From NCBI GenBank assembly GCA_038501195.1, contig JBBPUQ010000007.1, positions 3,635,501 to 3,699,500 on the forward strand: a stretch of DNA of 64,000 bases, written 5' to 3'. This document shows positions 25,401 to 34,973 of the stretch, piece after piece. The notes under the pieces were generated by a model. It saw only the letters and a list, made by a program, of their open reading frames with translations, made no database searches and was not told where the DNA came from. A program made the position numbers and the translations under genes. This stretch comes from Nemania diffusa (lineage: Eukaryota > Ascomycota > Sordariomycetes > Xylariales > Xylariaceae). Positions within the stretch are counted from its first letter, which is position 1; each line of letters opens with the position of its first letter.

Positions 25401-27723
25401 ACCCGAACGTCATCGAGCTCTCAAAAGACTTGTCATCGTCATCCCAAGATGTTGGATGGTATCCGGTCGTGACCTGGTAAAACTCCACGCCTCTGTTATG
25501 ATGCACGAGGCGATTCCGTAGAAATGGGGTTGCCAGGACTAATGATTCCCAGGCACTACGTAGGTGGTCAACTTTCACATTCTGTGGAATGGGGAAGCTG
25601 AAGTTGCAGACATATGCCTCTGAGCTACGTGCAGCGAGCGTCATGATTCCGGCTTGTAGGGGAGTGCAGGGATAGATGTCTAGAATATCCTCTATTTCGA
25701 TATGACATTGCTCTGCAGTAGCAACCTTCAGATACTCTAGATCATGGGGGGGTACTAAACTGAAAGATTCATAATAGACTTTGTCGCGACTCGATGACGA
25801 AGACGTCGCGAGAGTTCGACTAAGTTGCCGGATAGACGGCTCGCGGAGGACTTGCTCCACGCTTAGGTCGAGACCCTCGCAGACGGCGGTAGATGCTAGG
25901 CGGAGTATATCCAGAGAGTCGAAGCCAACTTGGAGAAGCGAGATCTGCGGTTCTATCGCATCTGGACTCAATCCGAGGATCTCGCTACATATATTGACGA
26001 GCTGTCGCTCTAAGGCGGCAACCTTGTCACCCTCAGCAGTCCCCCCGTTCGGTATGGGCTGTTCTTGACGTATATCTGTGGTAGCCCATGCTCGTGCGTA
26101 CTCCATTATTTCTACCTCCTGGATGCTTCCGAGCCATGTACATAGGCGCATACGGTCTAACTTCCCGCTATCGGTGAGTGGGAATTCGTCAATAACCCAC
26201 CATGTACTCGGGACGGCCTGGGGAGGGAGATACGAGCGGACACAATCCGTAAGACGAGTTAGCATTGACTTCTGCGAGGGCTTTGAGGGATGCACTAGAT
26301 GTAGTCCAGCGATGGGCGTCTCATGAAGAAGCCACGGTACCGGATCAGTAATTGACACAACAGCCGCGAGTTTTCCACGCATCGGACCGGTTTTAGGTAC
26401 AGAAGCCACGCTTTTTCGGGTGCCCGCATAGCTTGCGAGCGCCGTCTCAACTTCGCCGAGGTCAATTCGCACCCCGTGGAGTTTGACCTGATTATCTATT
26501 CGACCGATGAGCCAAATCGTTAACTCCGCCGAGTCTGGCCGAGAGCGGAGGAAGCCAAGGTCTCCCGTTCGATAAAATCTCTGTCCGCCGAATTGGAAAA
26601 ATGGATCGGGGCGTGTCTTGTCGATGCCCATCCCTATGAACCCGCGGCAGAGCTGGACGCCGGCAACACAGATCTCGCCAATGGTGCCCACCGGAGCTTC
26701 TTCCTGGGTGTCTTCTTGTATCAGGAGAACCTCTAATCCAGGCAAAGAAGTCCCTATCATCTGCGATTTGGGCTTATCGATTAAATAAGAGGGATGCAAG
26801 GCGCTGGCCACGTTCATCTCCTGTACCGTGCAGACAATTGTCTCCGTTGGCCCATAAGCATTAATCAGTCTTACACGGCCAGCCCAACGTTGTATGATGT
26901 CTGTCGTGATCTGCTCGCCTGAACTCACGAGAACGTCAAGCGTTGATATTTTCGCAGGATCTAAGAGCGAGATGATAGTAGGCGTAAGCTGAGCGTAGTT
27001 GATGCAAGTACGGTTAATAAACGACGTCAGATTCGCCATCATCTCCGTGAGACCAGCCATAACGAGACAGCCTCCGGCTTGGAACGTCATGAATAGGTCG
27101 AGTCCAAATAAATCAAATGTGTACGTGGCGAACTGCAGGGTCCTAGTTTGGCGGCCCAGGCCAAAGCGATCCGCGAGGATCTGTACGTTATGGGTCACGG
27201 CCTGGTGTTCTAGCATGACACCCTTAGGGACTCCCGTCGAGCCAGAGGTGAAGAGGATGTGGCATAGATCCGCCGGGCTAGCAGTAGTAGTCACGCCGAT
27301 GAGCGATAAGCCCCCTTCGGGCTGCTTCCGGATTTTCACGGCGGTGTCGGACGCGTCGAGAACGATGGTCTTGGCAAGCCCGCGTGTTATATGCTCCGTG
27401 CTCTTCTCAGAGAGCACAATCTCGGGATCTGACGCATCCAAGATCTTCTGGATCCGGGCTCGGGGACTGTCCAGGGCCAGCGGCACCCATGCCGACCCGG
27501 CTTTCAAGACGGCAAGCACAGCCGTTACTAGCAAAGGGCCTTTTTGTAGGCTAAGGCCTACGATTGCTTGCGGTTTAATCTGCTGGACATTTATGAGGTA
27601 TGAGGCCAGCTGGTTTGCCCTGGATTCGAGCTCGCCGTATGTAAGAAGTACATCTTGGTGTTGGATGGCTATGCTGTCGGGATGACAAGCTGCCTGCCTT
27701 TCGAAGATGCTATGCAATAACAT
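22351..27723 (-). CDS. NRPS 5' part: A1-T1-C1-C2-A2(N-terminal)
   Basis: I take the ATG at 27723 as start because the protein then opens directly with an A-domain beginning (LLHSIFERQAACHPDSIAI); the frame is open further to 27834 without an ATG. A1 shows A3 LFTSGSTGVPKGV, A5 NAYGPTE, A7 YRTGDLG and A8 GRIDNQVKLHGVRIDLGEVE. T1 has its phosphopantetheine serine in GFDSLD (near residue 603). C1 has YPCTPLQ (near residue 681) and the intact catalytic HHALCDG (near 801). C2 has YPCTPFQEG (near 1154) and HHSIYDGWS (near 1272), with no A or T domain between C1 and C2. A2 starts near residue 1590 and keeps VPLDHRLPLARAEYI. The last 50-60 residues before the stop at 22351, ending in a phenylalanine run, come from the AT-rich insertion and are not NRPS. 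Confidence 0.8.
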   Translation of the reverse strand: MLLHSIFERQAACHPDSIAIQHQDVLLTYGELESRANQLASYLINVQQIKPQAIVGLSLQKGPLLVTAVLAVLKAGSAWVPLALDSPRARIQKILDASDPEIVLSEKSTEHITRGLAKTIVLDASDTAVKIRKQPEGGLSLIGVTTTASPADLCHILFTSGSTGVPKGVMLEHQAVTHNVQILADRFGLGRQTRTLQFATYTFDLFGLDLFMTFQAGGCLVMAGLTEMMANLTSFINRTCINYAQLTPTIISLLDPAKISTLDVLVSSGEQITTDIIQRWAGRVRLINAYGPTETIVCTVQEMNVASALHPSYLIDKPKSQMIGTSLPGLEVLLIQEDTQEEAPVGTIGEICVAGVQLCRGFIGMGIDKTRPDPFFQFGGQRFYRTGDLGFLRSRPDSAELTIWLIGRIDNQVKLHGVRIDLGEVETALASYAGTRKSVASVPKTGPMRGKLAAVVSITDPVPWLLHETPIAGLHLVHPSKPSQKSMLTRLTDCVRSYLPPQAVPSTWWVIDEFPLTDSGKLDRMRLCTWLGSIQEVEIMEYARAWATTDIRQEQPIPNGGTAEGDKVAALERQLVNICSEILGLSPDAIEPQISLLQVGFDSLDILRLASTAVCEGLDLSVEQVLREPSIRQLSRTLATSSSSSRDKVYYESFSLVPPHDLEYLKVATAEQCHIEIEDILDIYPCTPLQAGIMTLAARSSEAYVCNFSFPIPQNVKVDHLRSAWESLVLATPFLRNRLVHHNRGVEFYQVTTGYHPTSWDDDDKSFESSMTFGSNLCRSRVISGKSKQGWKFVLKIHHALCDGSTIDRILLGLQEMYYRTNVTDNSVPVTTGTPFTEYIRYLVRDIENHEAEHVSFWSDRLANILITPFPRVSLTRVVEHTATYKVLCRNMSIDVSATAQKYDVSATTVIQTAWAVVLGKHTAADDVVFGATLSGRNTPINGIDTMIGPTLITVPCRVRWDEAVSIRQLMQRLYRESIDMIPHQHYGLQNISAIGPTEKNACLFRTLLIVQPGKADITPSEGFLQAEDSSGKNIISTYPITVELTLPGKGISSAEVELLYNESLLTTEMAERVLRNLEAALKCIGSAEFGTLVSDIKITGVAERQLLVPHARKCPEKRIITIPSMGLANGVASRPLLDEVASTLGVGPDSIEDFYPCTPFQEGIMFLSERNKGSYHACLSLLMPRRLELDRLYKAFRALVEMHDILRTRYVFHKKLGSIQVVMTASAHFRDADSRKSQNEEGPPEFAYGLPLHQHNLVTRDDGVYLQLDCHHSIYDGWSLPLMLDDLRCLYRDVSYLPKPLPRPFKDVVAYINDPATVQAADEFWKGVLQGAMISDFPETNGRAIESIQATAYIKHSFPLNRNPGVQDMSIATLVTAAWSFVVSNYTGSEDMCFGLLLSGRDVPIDGIECVRGPTINTVPFRIALQRRSATVANLLGSIQVRALDMIPHQFTSLIKLRKLFSDGRGDFGSLLSIQTGASLIDGAVAGKSHEFEISIAADEGNTPPIFGEPYPLFIGVTVDQAGDRVSIGAQYDPTVMSTAQVNRALAQLEAAFHQLAKIELRDRLLSDITLLSESDKKCLLDWAGPPIEPADACVHEMIEKLATEHPHRQALEGFTESLTYAQLDQQANSLAAHILQLTQAKIRRGAAILIWMETSPRAVVAILAVLKLGASYVPLDHRLPLARAEYIVRDVGSDIMLASRDLFGQAVELEASLKSQQAILKVIQVDGGCQSPTSTPTIKRLPSLLPLRRWTVSPASASSFSATKSCYPSYLKLAARLQHFCRFFFFFC

Positions 27724-28270
27724 AGCCAGTATGCAGTACGGAAACGTGATATCAGGTTGCCACTTTGACTTAATAGATAGTTCCAGTGGCCCAGTGTAGC
27801 GCGTGCCAAAACTACCTATGAAGTTTCTCTTCACAGGTCGTTCACGTGTATGCTTGCAAGAGAATGATTGTTCCTCTTCACGGCGTCACTCTGAGTTGGT
27901 ACAGATCTTAAGTGCAAGCCGTCGCGGTTGAAGATCAGATATCATCAATGTTGTGTGTTTTGTCTATTATTTGGGGCGTTTCTCTTGTTGGTAGTTCCTA
28001 TATGTGTGTCGGTATTTATAATGTTGTTGCGGCGTGCAAAGGTTCAAGCTACACTACCTAGGCAATTTTTATATATTATATATTTATATTTTTACTCCTG
28101 TTTATTATATCGCACAAGTTATTATTCCGTACCAGTACAACTCAATCTAACCGTAAGAGCTAATAGTGTGTTAGGAGGTTATGCACTGGGTTCCGCATAC
28201 TAGATGCTCTATGAGCCCGACAGCTTTGTTCACCAGGTAGCCGATGACGGATACCACCTCATGTGAGTCG

Positions 28271-28622
28271 GTAGCACCTATAGACTAGGTTATACGTCAG
28301 ACCATATACATTTCTGTATCCTATCCCGAGCATTTACGTCGGAAGCTACTATACGGTTCCACAATCACTACAGCGTTGGTTACACTTAAACAGATCAATT
28401 CTAGATTCAGTGACTAACGTGCCACCCTTAAATGTTATGTACATCGGTAGCACCTATAAACGAGGTTATACATCAGACCATATAAATTTCTGTATCCCAT
28501 CCCAAGCTCTTACATTGTGAGCCAGTATACGCTTTCGCAATGGGTACAACGCTGATTGCATCCAAACAGACCAATACTAGATTCCGTGACCAACGTGCCA
28601 CCCTTGAATATAGGTTCAAAAT
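28271..28622. repeat. Diverged 176-bp tandem duplication (two copies)
   Basis: Copy 1 (28271-28446) and copy 2 (28447-28622) both open with GTAGCACCTATA. They share CAGACCATATA, TTTCTGTATCC and CGTGCCACCCTT at a constant offset of 176 bp. I estimate roughly three quarters identity by eye, with many C/T and G/A differences. No further copy is evident on either side, and no coding frame runs through both. Confidence 0.8.
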
Positions 28623-29286
28623 GTCGCACTTTTTCTGAAGGTGTAACTAATCCCTGCTGTTCCTATTTCAGAGTTCGCAATCAAATTGAGTATTTTGGTG
28701 ACGATCCGCTCAAAACTTCGTATAACACTTGGTTTACGACACTTATCATACCAGTGAGCACCATTAGCCAGAGTGTAGGAGCCAGTGCGATAGGGGTTTA
28801 CCATTTATCGTTCGGAGGAGAGCGAGCTGTGCCATTCCAACAGGCCGTGTCAGTATCTTCTCGTGAGGCATGTAACTCTGTCCCTATGTAGCATTAGCCT
28901 TCTACCTATTAAGATGATGTCCGGTAGACCGGGTCTAGATTCCAAGATGGTCTTGAATCTTGTGTCCAATGGCACTACTTCTAAATAGTGAAAGCAAAGC
29001 TGCTATATATCTACATCGGGGGCCTAGAGCTCTTTAATTCTAGACCTTTTTGCAGTGTTAATAAATAAATGGTAGATGGGATAGATAAAAACAAATGATT
29101 ACCTCTCTTTTGGTATTAGTTGTGCACCTGTAATTGTACCTTAGCAAACTGCGCCGTCTTGATAAAGCTGCTACATGGGATGACAGTTAAACTGAAGGTG
29201 TAAATCACACACCGCATCCTGAAGGCTTGGCCACGTCCAAAATAACACTTCTAGAGATTTCTAGCTTCAAATCACCAGAAATTTTA

Positions 29287-29547
29287 TGGCACAGCCACAA
29301 TCCTGTGGCTTGGTAAGGTGACTTGACCACCTACTCTGTCATAGCATGTGCTGGGCAAATAATTGTTCCACCGAGCAAAGGGTCATAGATCTTTCGCATT
29401 GCGCAATTAGAGTGTGGCTTTTTGCTCCCTTTTGTTTCGACGTCTTTCTCATGCAGTCAGACGGGCGCTTCGGGCGAGCTTTATTTCCAGGTACATACAA
29501 CGGCGGTGGTCAAGCCACTCCGTGAAACCACAGACTTGTGGCTGTGC
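29287..29547. mobile_element. MITE-like element with long imperfect inverted repeats, TA-flanked
   Basis: The left arm (29287 to about 29335) starts TGGCACAGCCACAA, and the right arm (about 29500-29547) ends CTTGTGGCTGTGC. Read as reverse complements they also share GGTGGTCAAG, CAC and CCACAG steps over about 48 bp. TA dinucleotides lie directly outside both ends (29285-29286 and 29548-29549), as expected for a Tc1/mariner-type target. At 261 bp it has no coding capacity. A related end occurs at 17041-17085. Confidence 0.65.
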
Positions 29548-30236
29548 TACAAACTATAAAACTAGACCCCTTTTACAGTAGGCTTTTAGACCTCCTGTTT
29601 AGTCACGCACTTCGTCAGGTCCTAAACAAATCCTATTATTCCTATTGAATCAAATTAGAAATCTCTAGAGTGCTGTTGTGTCTCTGGCTAGAGTGCGGTA
29701 AGTGATTTCCACTGAGCCAAGAATTTTTGATTCAGGGGTACACATTTTCCGATAACACCTTTCCATGAACATCCTTCGATGCATGTCATCCTATGCATAA
29801 TGTCGCAGTATGATACCTACCTAGAACAGACCGTTCGAGGGATGCCTATTGCGTTCCATCCAGATCTCCTGCATATGCGACGCAGTGGCTCAGCGATGTA
29901 TTTGTGTTCAGTGTCATTCTGTAGCACTTCCTTATACCCTGCTTCTATGCCTTGAACTTTGGTGCTTTACCTGAGTAAATTTCATACGGTATGGAACTTC
30001 ATGTGCCTCAATTATGCGCCAAATAACTTCTTACAGACCAATATGGACTTACATATCCTACATGTACCTTACTTATGCTAAGGGGTACCACATTTCTAGC
30101 TCCTGGTGATACAAGAAATGACTACTTATTCTTATTGCAGAAAGAAAGAGGTGTTGCACTTCTGGAGAAGGATCTAAATAGACTGGATAAGTAGATTAGA
30201 ACTCTGCTAGCAGTCCGGGCTAAGGCCCGTTATGGA

Positions 30237-30307
30237 GGGCCATTAGGACCACTAGTGACAAATGTACAAACGTTTTAGCTTTTAGCTTTTAGCTTTTAGC
30301 TATTTAC
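30237..30307. repeat. Left terminal inverted repeat of the 4.6-kb element
   Basis: This 71-bp arm begins GGGCCATTAGGACC, contains TAGGACCACTAGTGACAAA and four TTTTAGC units, and ends TATTTAC. It pairs with 34751-34814. Confidence 0.85.
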
Positions 30308-30654
30308 TCTATATATTATATTTAAAATCTTTTTGTATAAAGCAATTAATTAATTGAAATAAAAATAATATATTTATTAAGTTTTAATTTTATTAAAATA
30401 ATTATATAATTAATTATTAATTTAAAATATTATATAAAAATATTTAATAATTGTTTTAATATTTTTATTTATTTAAGCTTTATTAATAATTATTTATTTA
30501 AGTTTTATTAACAAATATATTTTTGTTATATAAATAAAAAAAATGTTATTTATTTAAATAATTATAATTAAATTAGTAGTTAAACTATTAATTATATAAC
30601 TAAATTAATAATTTAATATTTAAAGCTTTTATTTTATAAAAAAAAAAAAAAAAA

Positions 30655-30730
30655 ATTATTATTATTATTGTTATTATTGTTATTATTATTGTTATTATTG
30701 TTATTATTATTGTTATTATTGTTATTATTA
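30655..30730. repeat. (TTATTG/TTA)n simple repeat
   Basis: Alternating TTATTATTG and TTATTG units run for about 75 bp after a poly-A run. Confidence 0.8.
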
Positions 30731-31196
30731 AGTTTATTTTATATAAAATATTAAATAATATAGTTTTATTATTTATAATTATTATAACAACTATTGAAAT
30801 AATTTATAAATTATATATATATAAAAAAAAGCTATATTAATTTATTAATTAAAATATTTATTATATAATAATAATTAATATAAAAAAAATTTATAATAAT
30901 TTTTTTTAATTAAATCAAAAAAATATTAATATAATTTAAATTATAATAATTAAATTTTATATAATAACAATATTTATATTAAATAAAATTAATATATTAT
31001 ATTAAAATATATTATAACAAAAAAAAACAAAAAAGTTATTTGTAATAAATAAAATAATAAAAAAAAAAATAGATATAAAAGTATTATTTATATAAAAAAG
31101 TTAATAATTATTATATAATTAAAAAAAAGTTAATATATATATATTATAATAGTAATAATAATAGTAATAATAATAATAATATTAATATTAATATTA

Positions 31197-31201
<5 letters not shown>

Positions 31202-31256
<55 letters not shown>
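31202..31256. repeat. Poly-A tract of about 55 bases
   Basis: An uninterrupted run of A follows (ATT)n-type repeats. Its true length may be affected by assembly. Confidence 0.85.
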
Positions 31257-31258
<2 letters not shown>

Positions 31259-31760
31259 GTAATATTTATATAAAAGTTAAAACTAATTAAATATATAAAT
31301 TAATCTATAAATATAAATATATAAATATATTAATATATTTTTTATATAAAAACTTATAATATTATTATATATATTTATTATATAATAAATTTATATTTAT
31401 ATAATATTAATATTTAATATAAAATTTATATATATTATATTAAATATTATATTTTAATTAAAAGTTATATATTAAATTATAATAATGAAATTTTTTTTTA
31501 GTTTTTTTTATATAATTATTTTTGTTTTTTTTTTTTATATAATTATTTTTTTTTTTTTGTTTATATAATAAATCGTTTAAATAGCAATTTTTATATTTAT
31601 AAATATATTTTATTTTAATAATATTAAAAATTATATATATAAAAATATTAAATTAAACTTTTTTATTAATTTTAATTATTTTAGCTATTTAATTTTTTAG
31701 TTTATTATTATTAAAATTTTAAATAATAATAATAATAATAAATAAAATTTTTTTTAAAGC

Positions 31761-31877
31761 TTTTATATAAAAATTAAATTTTAGATTTTATTTTAAAATT
31801 TTTATATAAAAACTAAATTTTAAACTTTATTTTAAAACTTTTATATAAAAACTTAATTTTAAATTTTATTTTAAATT
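31761..31877. repeat. 39-bp tandem repeat, three units
   Basis: TTTTATATAAAAA starts recur at 31761, 31800 and 31839. Each is followed by a TAAATTTTA-like step and TTTATTTTAAA. Confidence 0.75.
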
Positions 31878-32780
31878 ATTTATTTTAATTTTAATTTAAA
31901 TATATTTTTTTTTTTCGATTTATTTTATTATAAATTTTTTATATTTATATAAAATTAAAATTAATTTTAAAAGTTATATAATTTTAATAATATTATAATA
32001 TTAATATATTAATTATATTTATAATTATATAAAAAAGTTATAAAAAAAACTAAAAACTATTAAAAAAATTAAATAAAATTTTATATAAAAAATAAAAATT
32101 ATATAAAAATTATTTTAAGTTTTTAATATTTATATTATTTTATAAAAAATATTATATTATTATAAAAAAAAAGCTTTATTATATAAAAATATTATTAAAT
32201 TATATTAATATTTATTTAATAAATTTATTTATATATTTTATATAATAATTTAAAAAAAAAATAACTAGTTTTATAATTTTATATAAAAAAAAGTTTAAAT
32301 TTAATATTTTTAATATTTTAATTATATAAAATATTATATATAAATAATAGTAAAAATTAATATTAAAAATATTTTTAATTATATAATAAAAAATCTAGTT
32401 AAAAATAATAGCTTTTTTTATATATTAATAAATAAAAAAACTTTTATTATAATATTTATTTTAATATAAAAAACTTGTTTATTATATAAATATTTTAATT
32501 TTAAACTAAAATTTAAAACTAAATTTAAATTTAAATATTTAAAATTATTTATTAATAAGTTTTTTAATAATTAATTATATAATAAAATATTTATTAAAAA
32601 AAAAGTAAATTTTTTTAAAATTTAAATAAAGAATTTTTATATAATTAAAAATTTAAATTTTTTTATTTAATTTTTTGTTAATATTATTAATTATATAAAA
32701 TAAGCTTATAATATTTTTATATTAGTTTTAAATTTAAAAAAATTAAAAAATTTTAATTTAATTTTAAAATAAAAATCAAA

Positions 32781-32924
32781 TTTAAAAATTAATTATATAA
32801 AAAATTTAAAAATTAATTATATAAAAAATCTAAAAATTAATAATATAAAAAATTTAAAAATTAATTATATAAAAAGTTTAAAAATTAATTATATAAAAAG
32901 TTTAAAATTTAATTATATAAAAAA
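32781..32924. repeat. 24-bp minisatellite, six units
   Basis: Six consecutive copies of TTTAAAAATTAATTATATAA plus AAAA or AAAG fill exactly 144 bp, with only scattered single-base differences. The regularity is striking inside RIP-mutated DNA and suggests that the array arose or was homogenised after mutation. Confidence 0.85.
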
Positions 32925-34750
32925 TTTAATTTTTAAACTATATAAATTAAAAAAATTAACAAAAAATAAAACTTTTTAATAAAAAAAATAAATTATATAA
33001 TAATTATTTAATTATTTATAGTTTTATAATTTTATTATATATTAATAAAAAAATTTAATAAAATAAAGTTTTTATTTAAATTATTATTTATTTTAAAAAA
33101 AAATAGTTTTATTATAATATATTTAATATATATATTTTTTAATATTATTAATTAAATATTTAAATAATAATAAAATTAATATTTTATTAAAATTTATATA
33201 TTTTTATATATAAAAGCGAAAATTTATATAAATTTAAAAATAAAAATATTTATAATTTTTTTTTATATAAAAAATTTTATTAAATTTTCAATTTTTAAAT
33301 TAAATATTATATTATATTTTTATTTTTTTTAAAATAAAAGTATTAATTTTAATATTTTTTAAAAAATTATTTATTATATAAAATAAAACTTTTGTTTTAA
33401 AATTTTTAATTATTAAAATTTTTTAATTAATTTTAAAAGTTTTATAAATTTTTATAAACTTTTTAAAAATAATATATAATTAGTTTTTTTATATATAAAT
33501 AATATAATTATTTTATAATTATATAAAAACTATAACTTTTATATAAATAATAAATTTATATATTATATATATTATAATAAAATTTTAATAATTTTTTATT
33601 TTTATAAACTTAAAAATTATTAATTTATTATTATATAAAATTTAATAGTTAATTAAATTTATATAAAAATTTTATTATTAAAATTTTATTTTTTAATTTT
33701 ATTTATTTATATTTTATAAATAATATAAAAATAAAAAACTGTTTTATTAATAATATTATTTTATTTTATTTAAACTTTTATATAATATAATAGATTTATT
33801 TATTTTAACAAAAAAGCTTTAAATATTAATAAAAAAAGCAGTTTTATTATTTATATTAATTTAAATAAATAATAATTATATAATTGTTTTAAATATTATA
33901 TAAAAAAACTATTTTAATATATTTATAATAATATAAACAGTAAATTTAATATAAATTTAAATAATTATATAAAAATAAATATTAATATAAATATAAATTT
34001 AATAAATTAATAATTATATAAAAAAAAAAACTATTATATAAACTTTAATTTTTATTTTTTAAAATTTTATATATTTATTAAATTTTTATATAAAGTTTTA
34101 ATTAAAAATTATATATTTTTTATATTAGTAAATAATTAATTAATTTTTTTATTATATAAATTTTAATTAATAGTTTTTATAATATTAATAAAACTAATTT
34201 TTTTTAATAATAATATTAATTTATATTTATATAAATTTATAAAAATAATTTTTATTAAAACTTTATATTATAAAGTTTTTTTATATATATTATTTAAAAA
34301 ATTTAATTATATATTATATAGTTTTATTTAATTTTTTATTTAATTAATATTATTATTTTATATTATTATTTAAATAAATATATATTATTATATAAATAAT
34401 AATAAAATTTTAAATTTAATAAAATTATATTAAATAAATTAATTTTTTTAATTTTATATAAAAAAAAAAAACTAAATTTTAAAAAAAATTACTTTAAATT
34501 AAAATTTAATTAATTAATTAATTAAGTTTTAAATTTAAATTTATTATTATAGTATATAAAAAATATATTAATAGCTTTATTAAATAAATAATTTATAAAT
34601 ATTAAAAATAGAAATTTTATTTTTATATAATTTAATAATTAAAATATAAAATTTATTAATATTAAAAACTAAAAACATTTTATAAATATAATAGCTTTTA
34701 AAAATTGATTTTATTAATTATACGAAAAAATTCTAAATATAGCATATGAA

Positions 34751-34814
34751 GTAAATAGCTAAAAGCTAAAAACTAAAACGTTTGTGCGTTTGTCACTAGT
34801 GGTCCTAATAGCCC
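34751..34814. repeat. Right terminal inverted repeat of the 4.6-kb element
   Basis: This 64-bp arm begins GTAAATAGCTAAAAGC and ends TCACTAGTGGTCCTAATAGCCC. It carries one repeat unit fewer than the left arm. Confidence 0.85.
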
Positions 34815-34973
34815 ACCGTCCCGTGCCGTCTAGTTCTAACCTCATTAAGGTTTACTTCCGTAACAAGGGATGGATCTCCAAACTTCTTCCTTCCCTTTAA
34901 CGACCTGAAAAGGGGAATCATAAAAAAAACACAATTCTTAATACTGTAATGTTACTGATAAAAAGAGTAATCG

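Larger units (their letters stand above)
18343..27723 (-). pseudogene. Nonribosomal peptide synthetase gene, interrupted (A-T-C-C-A*-T-C-T)
   Basis: Three consecutive minus-strand frames carry the parts of one multimodular NRPS in collinear order. The first is A1-T1-C1-C2 and the first part of A2. After an AT-rich insertion comes A2 from motif A3 to A8. After a frame break come A2 motif A10, T2, C3 and a terminal T3. NRPSs activate amino acids as adenylates (A), hold them on phosphopantetheine carriers (T) and join them (C). A-T starter modules and a terminal C-T ending are both known in fungi. Two active A domains would give a product built from two selected residues, possibly with the last C domain acting in release or further condensation. 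As the sequence stands the gene cannot make the full protein. No match to a named synthetase is claimed. Confidence 0.85.
27724..30236. other. Gene-free stretch upstream of the NRPS
   Basis: About 2.5 kb of near-normal composition holds no frame with recognisable protein. It contains the presumed NRPS promoter next to 27723, a 176-bp tandem duplication (28271-28622) and an inverted-repeat element (29287-29547). The rest (28623-29286 and 29548-30236) looks like decayed non-coding DNA. Confidence 0.6.
30237..34814. mobile_element. RIP-degraded 4.6-kb element with terminal inverted repeats
   Basis: The left arm 30237-30307 and the reverse complement of 34751-34814 are nearly identical. Both read GGGCYATTAGGACC, then ACTAGTGACAAA, a short spacer, ACAAACG, a run of TTTTAGC units and TATTTAC. 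The left arm has four TTTTAGC-type units and the right has three, a 7-bp difference. The few substitutions are all C/T transitions, as expected from RIP. The inside is extremely AT-rich and has no usable frame, so the transposase family is unknown. Weaker similarity may extend further outward (TTAGAACT on both sides). The AT-rich block here is therefore one element and not a random isochore. Confidence 0.8.

Noticed and set aside
30655..32924. A CRISPR-like array
   Set aside because: The repeats are simple or back-to-back tandem units without spacers, in a eukaryotic genome.
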